Shown here piece by piece: positions 45,130-53,627 of a DNA stretch of 64,000 nt. The DNA comes from MED-G105 sp039814575 (GTDB lineage Bacteria; Pseudomonadota; Alphaproteobacteria; Caulobacterales; Parvularculaceae), in contig JBCCAY010000001.1 of assembly GCA_039814575.1 (NCBI GenBank), positions 273,664-337,663 on the forward strand, read 5' to 3'. Numbering within the stretch: position 1 is the stretch's first letter; each line of letters begins with the position of its first letter. The notes beneath the pieces were generated by a model. The model saw only the letters and a list, made by a program, of their open reading frames with translations. It was not told the origin of the DNA and ran no database searches. The position numbers were made by a program, and so were the translations under genes.

Positions 45130-45489
45130 ACGCCCGCCTTCTTTTGTTTGCCCATCAATGCGTCTTCGGGCGCCGGATCGTCTCATTGTCGCGGTCCGAC
45201 GGCTTTCGTTCTTTTGCCTTTACGCTGGAACGACGCCTATTGGTTCGCCGGCCAGGTACTGTCTTCGCTTAGAGCCGAAACGACAACTATTCAACGTTTT
45301 CATTTTTTGCGTCTGATCTTCAAGTGTCGTCTTTTTTTTCCGACTTTTGATTTTAGGCTCTCAGTTGCCTCATCGCCCATGAAGCATAAAGAAAAGGGCC
45401 GCCTTCATACGAGGGCGGCCCTAAATGGGGTCCGTCGCCGGACCGGCTTTGCAAGCAAAATTTGTGACGTTGTAAGCGTTGTTTGTCTG
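45130..45489. other. Intergenic region, terminator only
   Basis: About 360 bp upstream of the SMR gene and downstream of the secreted protein gene. Besides the terminator at 45391-45421 and the presumed SMR promoter, no gene or repeat was found. Confidence 0.5.
45391..45421 (-). terminator. Terminator of the secreted-protein gene
   Basis: On the minus strand the 8-bp stem GGGCCGCC/GGCGGCCC with a 10-nt loop is followed by TTTTC. It lies 69 bp beyond the stop codon at 45490. Confidence 0.85.
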
Positions 45490-46572
45490 TTAGCGGGCGT
45501 CGGCGGTTTTTGTCGTTTCAGGCCCTGCGACCCAGCCGAGGCAGCCGGCGACATCATTGAGCCCGTGCTCGCCGAGGCAAAACGCCTCTTCATAAGGCGT
45601 GCGCGTTGCGGCGATGCACTGTTTCAAGGTGAGCGTCGACATGTGCAGACACCGCGAGGAGCGGTCATTGCGGGCGTACGCGGCGACGAGTTTCTCATTC
45701 GTCGCGCCAATAGCGTAGCGGGCGGCGAGAATGAGAACCCGGTCCATAATAACTTGGGCGTTCGGTTCTGAAACCTCGCCTTCGCCTTCCGCTGCGCCCC
45801 ATTCGGGCGACCAGCTGCCATTGAGCGATGCAAGCGATGGAGCGGTCACGCCCCTATCGGCGGCGCCGGGCATGGCTGGGGCGAACGGCGTCGGTCGGTT
45901 CTTGGCGAATTCCTCCGCTTCCGTGATCCGCGCTGAACTCGATTGAATGCGCGCCTTGCCCCAGGCGGTTTTCTGCATGGCGTAGGCTTGCGTCTTGAAC
46001 GACTCGCCAAGGGAGACGACCCGTTTGCCGTCTTGCACGGCCATCGCGAGCACCCGGGCCACAGCCTCATCGGCGCCCGGCAGTTCGCTGGCGAAGCGCG
46101 GATTGGCGGACAATTCGGCGATTAGGCCGTCGCGACCTTTTAAACCATGGCGGCGTTTACGTGATTGCACCTGTTTTTTGAGGCCGTCGGCGAATTCCTG
46201 GGTGTCAGCGGCAAGAAGCGCGGCGTAGGCGACCCAACCGGCCGAAAGGTCATTGGAATTATGGGCGGACAGGCGACGGTGTGCGTCGCGCGTCGATTCA
46301 GCGCTGGAAATCGGCTCCGCTTGAATGGCGGCGACGTCTTCGCGGAACTGCACATAAGCGGCCGCTTGATGCTCCAAAGAGCGATCTTTCGGTTGGGCTA
46401 GGGAATCGGCCGATGCGCCCGTCGATAGGGCGATGCCGCACGCTGCGGCGATGGCGACGCGCGCCACGGCGCTGCGTCGTTCGGTCGAAACGGTTTTGAT
46501 CACGGTGCTCGGACGTGGTGTGCGGGGGGTGAGATCCAGCCGGCCAATGGCCGGAGAAAGCTGACGCAACAT
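45490..46572 (-). CDS. Secreted hypothetical protein with C-terminal cysteines
   Basis: A 360-aa protein from ATG 46572 (AGGAGA 7 nt upstream; upstream in-frame codons are rejected). After about 30 polar residues comes an export signal-like segment (VARVAIAAACGIALSTGASA). The mature part is helical and hydrophilic (AESTRDAHRRLSAHNSN, FADGLKKQVQSRKRRH). The last 60 residues hold four cysteines (RCLHMSTLTLKQC...FCLGEHGLNDVAGCLGW), likely disulfides in the periplasm. No family recognised. Confidence 0.75.
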   Translation of the reverse strand: MLRQLSPAIGRLDLTPRTPRPSTVIKTVSTERRSAVARVAIAAACGIALSTGASADSLAQPKDRSLEHQAAAYVQFREDVAAIQAEPISSAESTRDAHRRLSAHNSNDLSAGWVAYAALLAADTQEFADGLKKQVQSRKRRHGLKGRDGLIAELSANPRFASELPGADEAVARVLAMAVQDGKRVVSLGESFKTQAYAMQKTAWGKARIQSSSARITEAEEFAKNRPTPFAPAMPGAADRGVTAPSLASLNGSWSPEWGAAEGEGEVSEPNAQVIMDRVLILAARYAIGATNEKLVAAYARNDRSSRCLHMSTLTLKQCIAATRTPYEEAFCLGEHGLNDVAGCLGWVAGPETTKTADAR

Positions 46573-47249
46573 GCTCGTTCTCCTGATAGCGGTTCTAGCG
46601 ACGACGTTGGCCATAGAGTCCCCAAAACGACAATCCGTCCGATCGATAAGCGGTATGCCCAAGTAGGGCCGGCGCTTCCCGGTCGCCCTTCTCGGGCTTG
46701 CCCAAAAGACAGGCCCTGTCGGACTTGGTGTGACATGAGCGGACGATGAGGGTCGACCCTTATTAAAGCGTTTTACTGCTAATAAGCGCCGGCTCAAGCC
46801 AGTTTGCATCACACTTCAGCGTGGTCGCATGGTCCAACTGAACCGCTGACCAAGCCGCTGACGTGTCCGTCGACTGGCATTACTTCAGTCCCTAAGTCGC
46901 GCAAATCTTGCGCGCCGCTTTCCTGCTGCGGCGGCCTTTTCAAACGCGAACGACCGAAGATGACTGTCTCGCCCGTATCCGTCTCACCCCGTAAAATCGA
47001 TCGGGATCGCCCCATGGGACCCCTTTGACCGACGCCAACCTTACGCGTCGTTCATTAAGACCTCATTCGGCAGTGTAACGACATTATCGCCAAATTCGAT
47101 ACGGGTTTTACCGGCATTTTCGTTTAAAACCCGCATAATTCCCTGGACATTTTATTTCGCCGGCGAACCTGACCTTCGTGTTAACCTTTTTCACCTTTTG
47201 TTAACCGCAGCAAACCAGGGTGAAAACGGGTAAACAGGGTGAAGAAACT
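46573..47249. other. Divergent intergenic region
   Basis: About 680 bp between a minus-strand and a plus-strand gene. Includes a dyad GACAGG-C-CCTGTC (46708-46720) and two TTAACC hexamers at 47181-47186 and 47201-47206, resembling CtrA half sites, 45-70 bp before the kinase start. Reading frames here are not convincing. It probably holds promoters for both neighbours. Confidence 0.5.
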
Positions 47250-48779
47250 ATGAACGCCGCTGAAACGCCGATGCTGCAAGCCACAGAAAAAAATATGTCA
47301 GAAAGTTTTTCCGGGTCGGCCCTCAGTTCAGCCGGTGAAGCGGTCGATGCTTCAGCGATTGGCCATCCAGCCGTGCGCGACGGTGGTGGTCGGACCTGGC
47401 GGCAGGCGCTTGGCGGCGCGTTTGAGCGGCTGCGGGCGTTTTTCCCGACGGTGCGTCGCGCGCCCTTTGATGCGCCTGGGGCTTTTGTGGTGACCGTCGA
47501 TGATGACGCCCGCATTGTCGCCGCGCCGCGGCGGTGGCGCGATCGTTTCGCGCTTGCGCCGTGTCAGGGCGTCGGCGGGCAAAGCTCGTCGCGCGCGCCG
47601 GCGGTCGAGGATGCTTTACTCACGGTATTTCTGCCCGAGGAACGCGAGCGGCTCGCGGAAGCGGTGCGCTCGCGTGCGGTCGGTGCGACGCTGGCGCGAG
47701 CCCGCAAGGCCGATGGGACGACGGGCGTTTTTGATCTCCATTGCGCGCGCCGGACGGACGGTAAGACCGATATTCTGATTGTCGACGCCAGTCTCGCCGA
47801 CGGTGAACGCCAAGCGTTGGCGGACGCGGGCGCACAAGCGCGCGCCGAAGCGAAATCTAGCGCGGCGGCCCTTGCCGATCTCAGCCATGAGATGAAGACG
47901 CCTTTGAATGCGGTTATTGGTTTCGCTGACGCCATGGACGCTGAAACGTTCGGTCCGCTAGGGCACGCGAAGTACAAAGAGTACGCCGATCACATTCGCG
48001 CGTCGGGCAAGCACTTACTGGACCTTGTCGTTTCTATTCTGGATATGGCCCGTCTTGATGCGGAGCGGTTGCAATTGTCGCCGGTTTTATGTCGTCCCGA
48101 CGCGCTCGCGAAAGAGTGCGCCGCGATGGTTCGTCAAACGGCGGAGAAAGCTGGGTTGAAACTGACGCTTGATATCGACGATTCCGTATCAGAAAGCCTC
48201 ATGGACCCGCGCGCGGTGCGCCAGGTGCTGATTAATTTATTGTCCAACGCCATTAAGTTCACCAGCGACGGCGAAGTGCGGCTGTCATTGTCTACTGTTG
48301 CGGACGAAGTTGTCTTTGAGGTCGCCGATACGGGCATTGGGATGAATACGGATGACTTGGCGAAGCTCGGTCCGCGCTTCACGGCGGCCCACGGCTCGGG
48401 CGTGCGCGGCGCTGACGGCGCAGGGCTCGGACTTGCATTGGCGTTTCGTTTGGCGGACCTCCATGGCGGCCGGTTGGATTTGCAAAGCGCGCCCGGCGAA
48501 GGCTTAACGGCGCGATTGATCTTGCCGCGTAAGCGCGCCGCGCACTCGAAGGCCTCCTCCCGTGAAGACTCTTTAGATCGTGTGCAAAGAAAATTGACGG
48601 ATGGAGCGACGACGCCGACCGAGATTGAGGTCGAATCCCCAATCCCAGCCCCAGCGCCTGTCCCAGCCCCGGCTGCACGGACGAAGCTGTCGGAGCCCGC
48701 TGATCAGCTCACCCAATTGGAGCGGATCGAAGCCTATCGGCGGGAAGTCGCTGAGGCGCGCGCTGCAAGCGCGGCGTAA
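47250..48779 (+). CDS. Cytoplasmic sensor histidine kinase
   Basis: A 509-aa protein without membrane helices. Residues about 75-190 look like a PAS-type sensory domain (PGAFVVTVDDDARIVAAPRR). HisKA follows with His213 in DLSHEMKTPLNAVIGFADAM; the extended box resembles the PleC/PdhS group of alphaproteobacterial cell-cycle kinases. HATPase_c: N box LINLLSNAIKFTSDGE, G1 VADTGIGM, G2 GAGLGLALAFRLADLHGG. A Pro/Ala-rich C-terminal tail follows. No response regulator is adjacent. A GTG 30 bp upstream is an alternative start. Confidence 0.9.
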   Translation: MNAAETPMLQATEKNMSESFSGSALSSAGEAVDASAIGHPAVRDGGGRTWRQALGGAFERLRAFFPTVRRAPFDAPGAFVVTVDDDARIVAAPRRWRDRFALAPCQGVGGQSSSRAPAVEDALLTVFLPEERERLAEAVRSRAVGATLARARKADGTTGVFDLHCARRTDGKTDILIVDASLADGERQALADAGAQARAEAKSSAAALADLSHEMKTPLNAVIGFADAMDAETFGPLGHAKYKEYADHIRASGKHLLDLVVSILDMARLDAERLQLSPVLCRPDALAKECAAMVRQTAEKAGLKLTLDIDDSVSESLMDPRAVRQVLINLLSNAIKFTSDGEVRLSLSTVADEVVFEVADTGIGMNTDDLAKLGPRFTAAHGSGVRGADGAGLGLALAFRLADLHGGRLDLQSAPGEGLTARLILPRKRAAHSKASSREDSLDRVQRKLTDGATTPTEIEVESPIPAPAPVPAPAARTKLSEPADQLTQLERIEAYRREVAEARAASAA

Positions 48780-48862
48780 CGTCGGCGCGCGATGGGCCGT
48801 TTCTCTAACAGCTGTTGCGGCGTCCATGAAAAAGAGCTCAAAAAGAGTCGATTATAGCGACG

Positions 48863-49249
48863 ATGGCGATCCGTCTAAAAACAGAATTTCGCGCCGCTGC
48901 GCATGTTCGCCGTGCTGAGGCCGGCGGCGCTTTCGCTGCAATCGTCCGCCGCGGCGATCCCGATGCTGGATCGCTTATCGTCAAAGTTTTTTTCGCCGGC
49001 GGCGGGTTTGGCGCATCGAACATGGCCGGCGGACCAGACGGCTCGAACAGCGCTGATGGCGCCGGACCGCGCGCGCAGGTCTTTTTGGAGGGGCGCGCCC
49101 TAGATGGCGCGCCGACATGGCGCGACCCTTTGAGCGGTCCCGCCGACGAAGCAACGGTCGACGCCTGGCTTGCAAAAGAAATCGATTTTGACCCGGACCT
49201 TTGGATCATCGAGATTGAAGATAAAGAAGGCCGCGCGTTTTTGGAGTGA
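48863..49249 (+). CDS. DUF1491 family protein
   Basis: A 128-aa protein of the alphaproteobacterial DUF1491 family: RLKTEFRAAAHVRRAEAGGA, FAAIVRRGDPDAGSLIVKV, and the C-terminal EIDFDPDLWIIEIEDKEGR. A Gly/Ser/Asn/Asp-rich loop of about 25 residues in the middle appears to be an insertion relative to typical members. Function unknown. Starts 84 bp after the kinase gene and may be cotranscribed. Confidence 0.82.
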   Translation: MAIRLKTEFRAAAHVRRAEAGGAFAAIVRRGDPDAGSLIVKVFFAGGGFGASNMAGGPDGSNSADGAGPRAQVFLEGRALDGAPTWRDPLSGPADEATVDAWLAKEIDFDPDLWIIEIEDKEGRAFLE

Positions 49250-49562
49250 CCGCCGGCGCGCGTCGGGCGATCGGCCGCAGCGGCGAGGCGTCAAGGCGAA
49301 TCAGTCTTGCTTGCTGTCCCACGATTAAACGCAGCTGGGTGAAAACATCGTGGGCTGACGGCCTATTCTTGCTGGTCTTATGACGTATCGTTAAGAACGA
49401 GCGTTCGTCGTCGCCAGTCCAAGCCAAATGCGGCGAAAACGCGGCCGGCGCGCCTTATTTCGGCGCCAACCTTCCCGCGAAGGGCGCGCAATCTCGCCCC
49501 ATTCCCTCATTATTAGAAAACGAAGCAGCTGGGGCGTTGCAACTTCGAGGGTCAGAACAAGG
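49250..49562. other. Intergenic region, nothing identified
   Basis: About 310 bp between the DUF1491 gene and the Arg-rich secreted protein. No gene, repeat or clear hairpin found; it probably contains the latter's promoter. Confidence 0.4.
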
Positions 49563-50033
49563 ATGCGTTCCACTCAACTTGTCGCCGCGACGAAAGTGTT
49601 CGCGGTGCTTCTAACGGGGGTCTTTCTAATTGGTGTCGCGCCGGCTGAGGCGCGCGATCGCGATCGAGCGGATATCTGTCGGGACGATTTTGATCGCCGC
49701 GTCAATGATCGGCGATGTCGAGATTACTATGCCGCCAATGGGCGCTATGATCGTTTCGATCGGCGTGCGGAGCGACGGTTTGATCGTCGTAACAATCGTT
49801 ATGACCGCGGCCGCCGTCGCGGCAGCGAGATCATTTACCGCGACGTCATTCCCACGCGTGGTCGTGCGCGAATTGTTGTCGTTGAAGAGATTTTTTACCG
49901 TCGCGACGGCCGACGTCGGGTGTGCACGGTCTCCACACGTGGACCGGACGGGGATTTCGTACCGTACAGACGATTGCGCAAGGCCGCTCGCAATCACTGT
50001 TCGCGCCGCGCTAGAGTGCGCATTCTCGCATAA
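49563..50033 (+). CDS. Secreted Arg/Asp-rich hypothetical protein
   Basis: A 156-aa protein from ATG 49563. A cleavable signal peptide (VFAVLLTGVFLIGVAPAEA) is followed by a highly charged region with arginine at about every third residue, paired with Asp and Tyr (FDRRVNDRRCRDYY, RRFDRRNNRYDRGRRR). A C-terminal part with likely strands follows (ARIVVVEEIFYRRDGRRRVC). Four cysteines. An upstream frame to 49428 is ignored because it would place the signal internally. No family recognised. Confidence 0.72.
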   Translation: MRSTQLVAATKVFAVLLTGVFLIGVAPAEARDRDRADICRDDFDRRVNDRRCRDYYAANGRYDRFDRRAERRFDRRNNRYDRGRRRGSEIIYRDVIPTRGRARIVVVEEIFYRRDGRRRVCTVSTRGPDGDFVPYRRLRKAARNHCSRRARVRILA

Positions 50034-50081
50034 GCTCTAACTTTGGGCGTGTCCCGCAGAGTCTTCGAGACTAAGGAGCAT

Positions 50082-50141
50082 GGAAACTAAGAGGCTTGGA
50101 AACTGAGGGGCTTGGAAACTGAGGGGCTTGGAAACTAAACG
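50082..50141. repeat. 16-bp tandem repeat
   Basis: GGAAACTAAGAGGCTT (50082-50097) is followed by two identical GGAAACTGAGGGGCTT units (50098-50113, 50114-50129) and a partial GGAAACTAAACG (50130-50141). A degenerate unit may precede it. It is noncoding, just upstream of a terminator. Confidence 0.9.
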
Positions 50142-50150
50142 AAAGTAAAT

Positions 50151-50181
50151 AAAGACGCCTGGTAATCTGGGCGTCTTTTTT
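50151..50181 (+). terminator. Rho-independent terminator
   Basis: Stem AAAGACGCC (50151-50159) / GGCGTCTTT (50170-50178) with a 10-nt loop and a T6 tract. It ends the transcript of the Arg-rich secreted protein gene. The remaining sequence to 50362 shows no gene. Confidence 0.88.
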
Positions 50182-50362
50182 ATTCGCGCGGGCTCTTGGA
50201 AATTCGTCAGTTCAAAACTACCCCTCCCATTGTCCCACAGGCGGAGCGGCTTATAACGAGTAAATGCATCACCGGTACGGGCATTGTAGGGCGCATCTTT
50301 GGTGCGAGCGACCAATAAACGGGCGCTGACATTCTTATACCATGGAAGAGGATGACACACCG

Positions 50363-51121
50363 ATGGTACGCAGAATAGGAACTCCGATTGTCCAAGCGGT
50401 TCAGCGGACTATCAAGCGACGGATGCCGGTTGCTATGGCCTTTATTGGGCTTTTAGCGCTTGGCGCCTGCGCGACGGGTTCCGGCTATGCGGGCGCCCGC
50501 GGCGCCAATTATGCGGCAGGCTCGCCCCTCGGGGCGCAGTTGCCGAAGAGCGAACAACGCGCATTGGAGACTTCTTTTCTGCAGGCGGTCTCCCGCGGCG
50601 CTCCCGGTGAGCGGTATGACTGGCGGGGAAAAGAGAGTTTTGGATGGGTCAAAGCCGGCGCGCCGGTGCTCGGCAATGTCAAAGCCGACCGGTCTGATCG
50701 TCCGCCTTATCCGGCGAGCCTGTCGGTGAGCGATTCCCTCGAAACGGAACTTGGTCTTTACGCGCTGACGAAAAACGCCAATGTGCGTTCTGGTCCGTCA
50801 ACGGATTACCCAGTGCTTGAAACGCTAAGCTCCGGCGACGGTGTTGAGGTCGTCGGTCGTGTCGTTGGTAAGCGTTGGATGTTAGTGCAGAAAGGCGACC
50901 GCATTGTCGGTTATGTTTTTGAAGGCTTGATGATTAAAGCGCCGGGTACCGAGCTTGAGCTTGCAGGCGGTCCGACCCGTAAACCACTGCGATGCCGGGT
51001 ATTTGAACAGCGCCTCTCTTATGGCGGGCGTTCGGACCGGTGGGAAGGGGTTGCATGTTTGGAACGCAACGCTTGGGTCTTACAACAGCGCTCCGCGAAC
51101 GTGCCGCAATATCTTTATTGA
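50363..51121 (+). CDS. SH3-domain lipoprotein
   Basis: About 252 aa. N-terminal basic stretch then lipobox AFIGLLALGACATGSG, predicting a lipid-anchored periplasmic protein. A bacterial SH3 domain lies at about residues 130-190 (LYALTKNANVRSGPSTDYPV, GDGVEVVGRVVGKRWMLVQ, GYVFEGLM). The C-terminal region has two Cys (RCRVFEQ...VACLER). Bacterial SH3 domains often bind peptidoglycan peptides. Start uncertain among ATGs at 50342, 50363 and 50423. Confidence 0.83.
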   Translation: MVRRIGTPIVQAVQRTIKRRMPVAMAFIGLLALGACATGSGYAGARGANYAAGSPLGAQLPKSEQRALETSFLQAVSRGAPGERYDWRGKESFGWVKAGAPVLGNVKADRSDRPPYPASLSVSDSLETELGLYALTKNANVRSGPSTDYPVLETLSSGDGVEVVGRVVGKRWMLVQKGDRIVGYVFEGLMIKAPGTELELAGGPTRKPLRCRVFEQRLSYGGRSDRWEGVACLERNAWVLQQRSANVPQYLY

Positions 51122-51143
51122 TTAGCAGCGCGTTCTAAGCGTC

Positions 51144-51683
51144 TTACTCGCCGGCGATGCTACGCGGCGTGACGAACCGGGTGAGGCCGCCGGACCCAAT
51201 TGACACGTCCGTCCAGAGATCAGTTTTAAACTCTAAGCTCGCTAATGCGCCGGTCGGGAATTTCCGAGCTAAATCCTGCAATGCGGGTGGGTCGCTCGTT
51301 TCTGTGTCGGCAAGGGCGTAGGCGGCCTCCTCAAGGCCTGAATTGTGGCCGATCACCATGACGCTCTTATCGCTTTTGGGCGCGGCGCGGATTTCTTCGA
51401 TCAAGCGATCGGCGCTGGCGAGATAAAGCGCGTCTTTAAAGATAACCGGTGGGCGATGACGCAAAAACGGTGCGATCAGCGCAAGCGTTTCGCGGGTGCG
51501 GGCGGCTGGCGAACATAAGATGAGGGCGGGTGTAACGCCGTTCTTGGCGCAATAGGCGCCGATCAGCGGCGCCGCCGAGCGGCCGCGTGCATTAAGCGGA
51601 CGGTCGAAGTCGCGCATTGGCCTGCCGTCGCCGCCATAGGCCCAGCTGGATTTCGCGTGTCGCAAGAGATGAACGTGTTTCAA
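51144..51683 (-). CDS. SixA-like histidine phosphatase
   Basis: A 179-aa phosphoglycerate-mutase-fold phosphatase. N-terminal catalytic motif VHLLRHAKSSWA with the phosphoacceptor His, then LNARGRSAAPLIGAY, CSPAARTRETL, and a second catalytic His in VMVIGHNSGLEEAA. Related to SixA, which dephosphorylates histidine phosphotransfer domains, but the substrate here is unknown. Confidence 0.88.
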   Translation of the reverse strand: MKHVHLLRHAKSSWAYGGDGRPMRDFDRPLNARGRSAAPLIGAYCAKNGVTPALILCSPAARTRETLALIAPFLRHRPPVIFKDALYLASADRLIEEIRAAPKSDKSVMVIGHNSGLEEAAYALADTETSDPPALQDLARKFPTGALASLEFKTDLWTDVSIGSGGLTRFVTPRSIAGE

Positions 51684-51737
51684 CGCCGTCGCCTCGCATC
51701 ATACGGATTGGTTTTGATTGCGCTTCTCCGCACGGGC

Positions 51738-53423
51738 TTAGTCCTCTCGGACGTATTGGCGAAGGTGCGACGGCACTTGCGCCGCTGGAAGGCGTGGTCT
51801 TTTTTGCGGCTCGTTTGTTGGCCCGTTTCTCGGCCCGTTTCTCGTTTGGACGACCGCCGGTTTCGCCGCTGCGATCGGTTGATCTGCAGGACGCCGCCCA
51901 TCACCAGCGGCGACAGCATCATTCGCTGCTTTCATTGCGACGTCTGACGAGGCGGCGGCGGCTGCCGTGATGACCCGCGCCGACGCGACGCTTAGCGCTG
52001 CGAGAATCCAACCAAACTCAGACATGAGACCGACGCTGCTGGTCGTCGAAATGGCGGCCAAGTACGCGCAATACGCTGCGAGCAAGCCGCGCGCTTGGGC
52101 GGCGAGGACAGCGTCAAACCGCTTCGCCACGCCGACGGCGCGCCAGAGCGATGCCGCGGCGGCGAGATGGGCGAACAAAAATAGTCCGAGTCCGGTTAAT
52201 CCGTAATGCAAACCGATCGATAGGTAAGAATTGACAATATCAACGATCCCTTGACCTTGAATGAGCGATTGCATTTTCGGATGACCGTGGGGGTCAGAAA
52301 CGCCAAAGAGTGGGTGATCGCCGATAACGCCGGCGCCGGTGCGTAAAAGTTCTTCGCGATAGCTGATCGTCTCCGCGCCGCTATCGCCGATAAAGGGGAT
52401 AAGGTCGATAATCGCGCCGCCAAAAGGGGTCGCCAAAAGAGCGAGACCGCCGACAAGAGCGATAAGGCCGAGTTGGGCGGTCCGTCCTGCGGCGTTGGGG
52501 CCGGTGAGCGCAAAGACGCCGGCGGCGACGGCGGCGGCGAGCCAAGGCCCGCGCGATAGCGTTGCGACGAGCGCGGCCGCGAACACCACCAGGCCCATGG
52601 TCGCTAATTGTCGATTAATCTTGGTGGCGAAAAAGCCGAGCGCGAGGCCGAGCGCTGAAGCGATATAAATGCCGTAGCTGATCGGATCGCCTTGCGACGT
52701 GAAGGCACGGATCGAGCCAGCCCGGCGCGTATACTCGTGGAACGCCGCAATGCCCCAGCTTCTCTTTATTTCTGTATAGAAGTGCCACTGCATCAAAATT
52801 TCAGCAAGCGCGACTGTGGCGAGCGCCATCAGCGGGATAAAAAGCGCTAGTATCGCCGCACGCATGTCTTTCTCGGTGCGGATTGACTTGACCACAGCAA
52901 AATAAATGACGGCGATCGTTAAGAACTCAACCGTCGCAATGCGTAAGCCGTCGGTGACGCTGGTGTCGCGGAACGCCAACGCCGCCATTAGCGCTGTGAA
53001 AGCGGCGACGGCCCATCCGACTGCGCCGCCGCGCCGCGCGATCGGCGGGCGCTTTTGAAAAAGACACGGCAAAAGCAGGGTTATGACGCCCGCCATGGCG
53101 ATGGACATTGGGATGAATTTGTTAATGCCGCCAATGCCCGGAATGTCGCGTGTCTCTGGCGGGGCGGCGAACATAACGATAAAGAATAGAACCGGCCGCA
53201 AGGGTTCATTAGCGCCGAGCATAAGAACAAGCGCCGTTATTATCGCCGTCGCTAACCAGAAGTTCGGAATAAGAAACGCCGCTGCTGTCGCGGCGAGAAA
53301 AACCAGCCCCCATCGGGAAAGGCGTTTTTTGTCCTCGATCGGCGCGAAAACGCTGGTGGCGACGAAAAAGCTCGCAAACAAGAGCGGCCAAACAACGATC
53401 AGAGCTTTTATTGAAGTGATCAC
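51738..53423 (-). CDS. O-antigen ligase / polymerase-like membrane protein
   Basis: A 561-aa protein with about 12 helices and the Wzy_C/WaaL-type features: a central VATLSRGPWLAAAVAAGVFA and a large periplasmic loop ending in GVIGDHPLFGVSDPHGH. A soluble Ala/Pro/Asn-rich C-terminal tail contains a 4-residue duplication (RNGPRNGP) encoded by a 12-bp tandem repeat. Such proteins polymerise or ligate surface polysaccharide. Grouped with a flippase and a glycosyltransferase downstream in the window. Confidence 0.83.
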   Translation of the reverse strand: MITSIKALIVVWPLLFASFFVATSVFAPIEDKKRLSRWGLVFLAATAAAFLIPNFWLATAIITALVLMLGANEPLRPVLFFIVMFAAPPETRDIPGIGGINKFIPMSIAMAGVITLLLPCLFQKRPPIARRGGAVGWAVAAFTALMAALAFRDTSVTDGLRIATVEFLTIAVIYFAVVKSIRTEKDMRAAILALFIPLMALATVALAEILMQWHFYTEIKRSWGIAAFHEYTRRAGSIRAFTSQGDPISYGIYIASALGLALGFFATKINRQLATMGLVVFAAALVATLSRGPWLAAAVAAGVFALTGPNAAGRTAQLGLIALVGGLALLATPFGGAIIDLIPFIGDSGAETISYREELLRTGAGVIGDHPLFGVSDPHGHPKMQSLIQGQGIVDIVNSYLSIGLHYGLTGLGLFLFAHLAAAASLWRAVGVAKRFDAVLAAQARGLLAAYCAYLAAISTTSSVGLMSEFGWILAALSVASARVITAAAAASSDVAMKAANDAVAAGDGRRPADQPIAAAKPAVVQTRNGPRNGPTNEPQKRPRLPAAQVPSHLRQYVRED

Positions 53424-53627
53424 GGTAGTTTCGGCCCCAGAGGCCCCTCATGCCCGTCTGTATTACCGGCGGTCCAGTTAACCGCCTTGGACTAACATGG
53501 CGACTCCTAACGCCGTTTTAGCGGGGACGGTCGCCGTCCGGAAGGGGGCGGGCTCCTCCCTTTATAAGGCCGCGCGCCGTTGCCTGGCGTTCTCACCAAG
53601 CTTTGTCACCAAGTCTTGTCACTGCTG

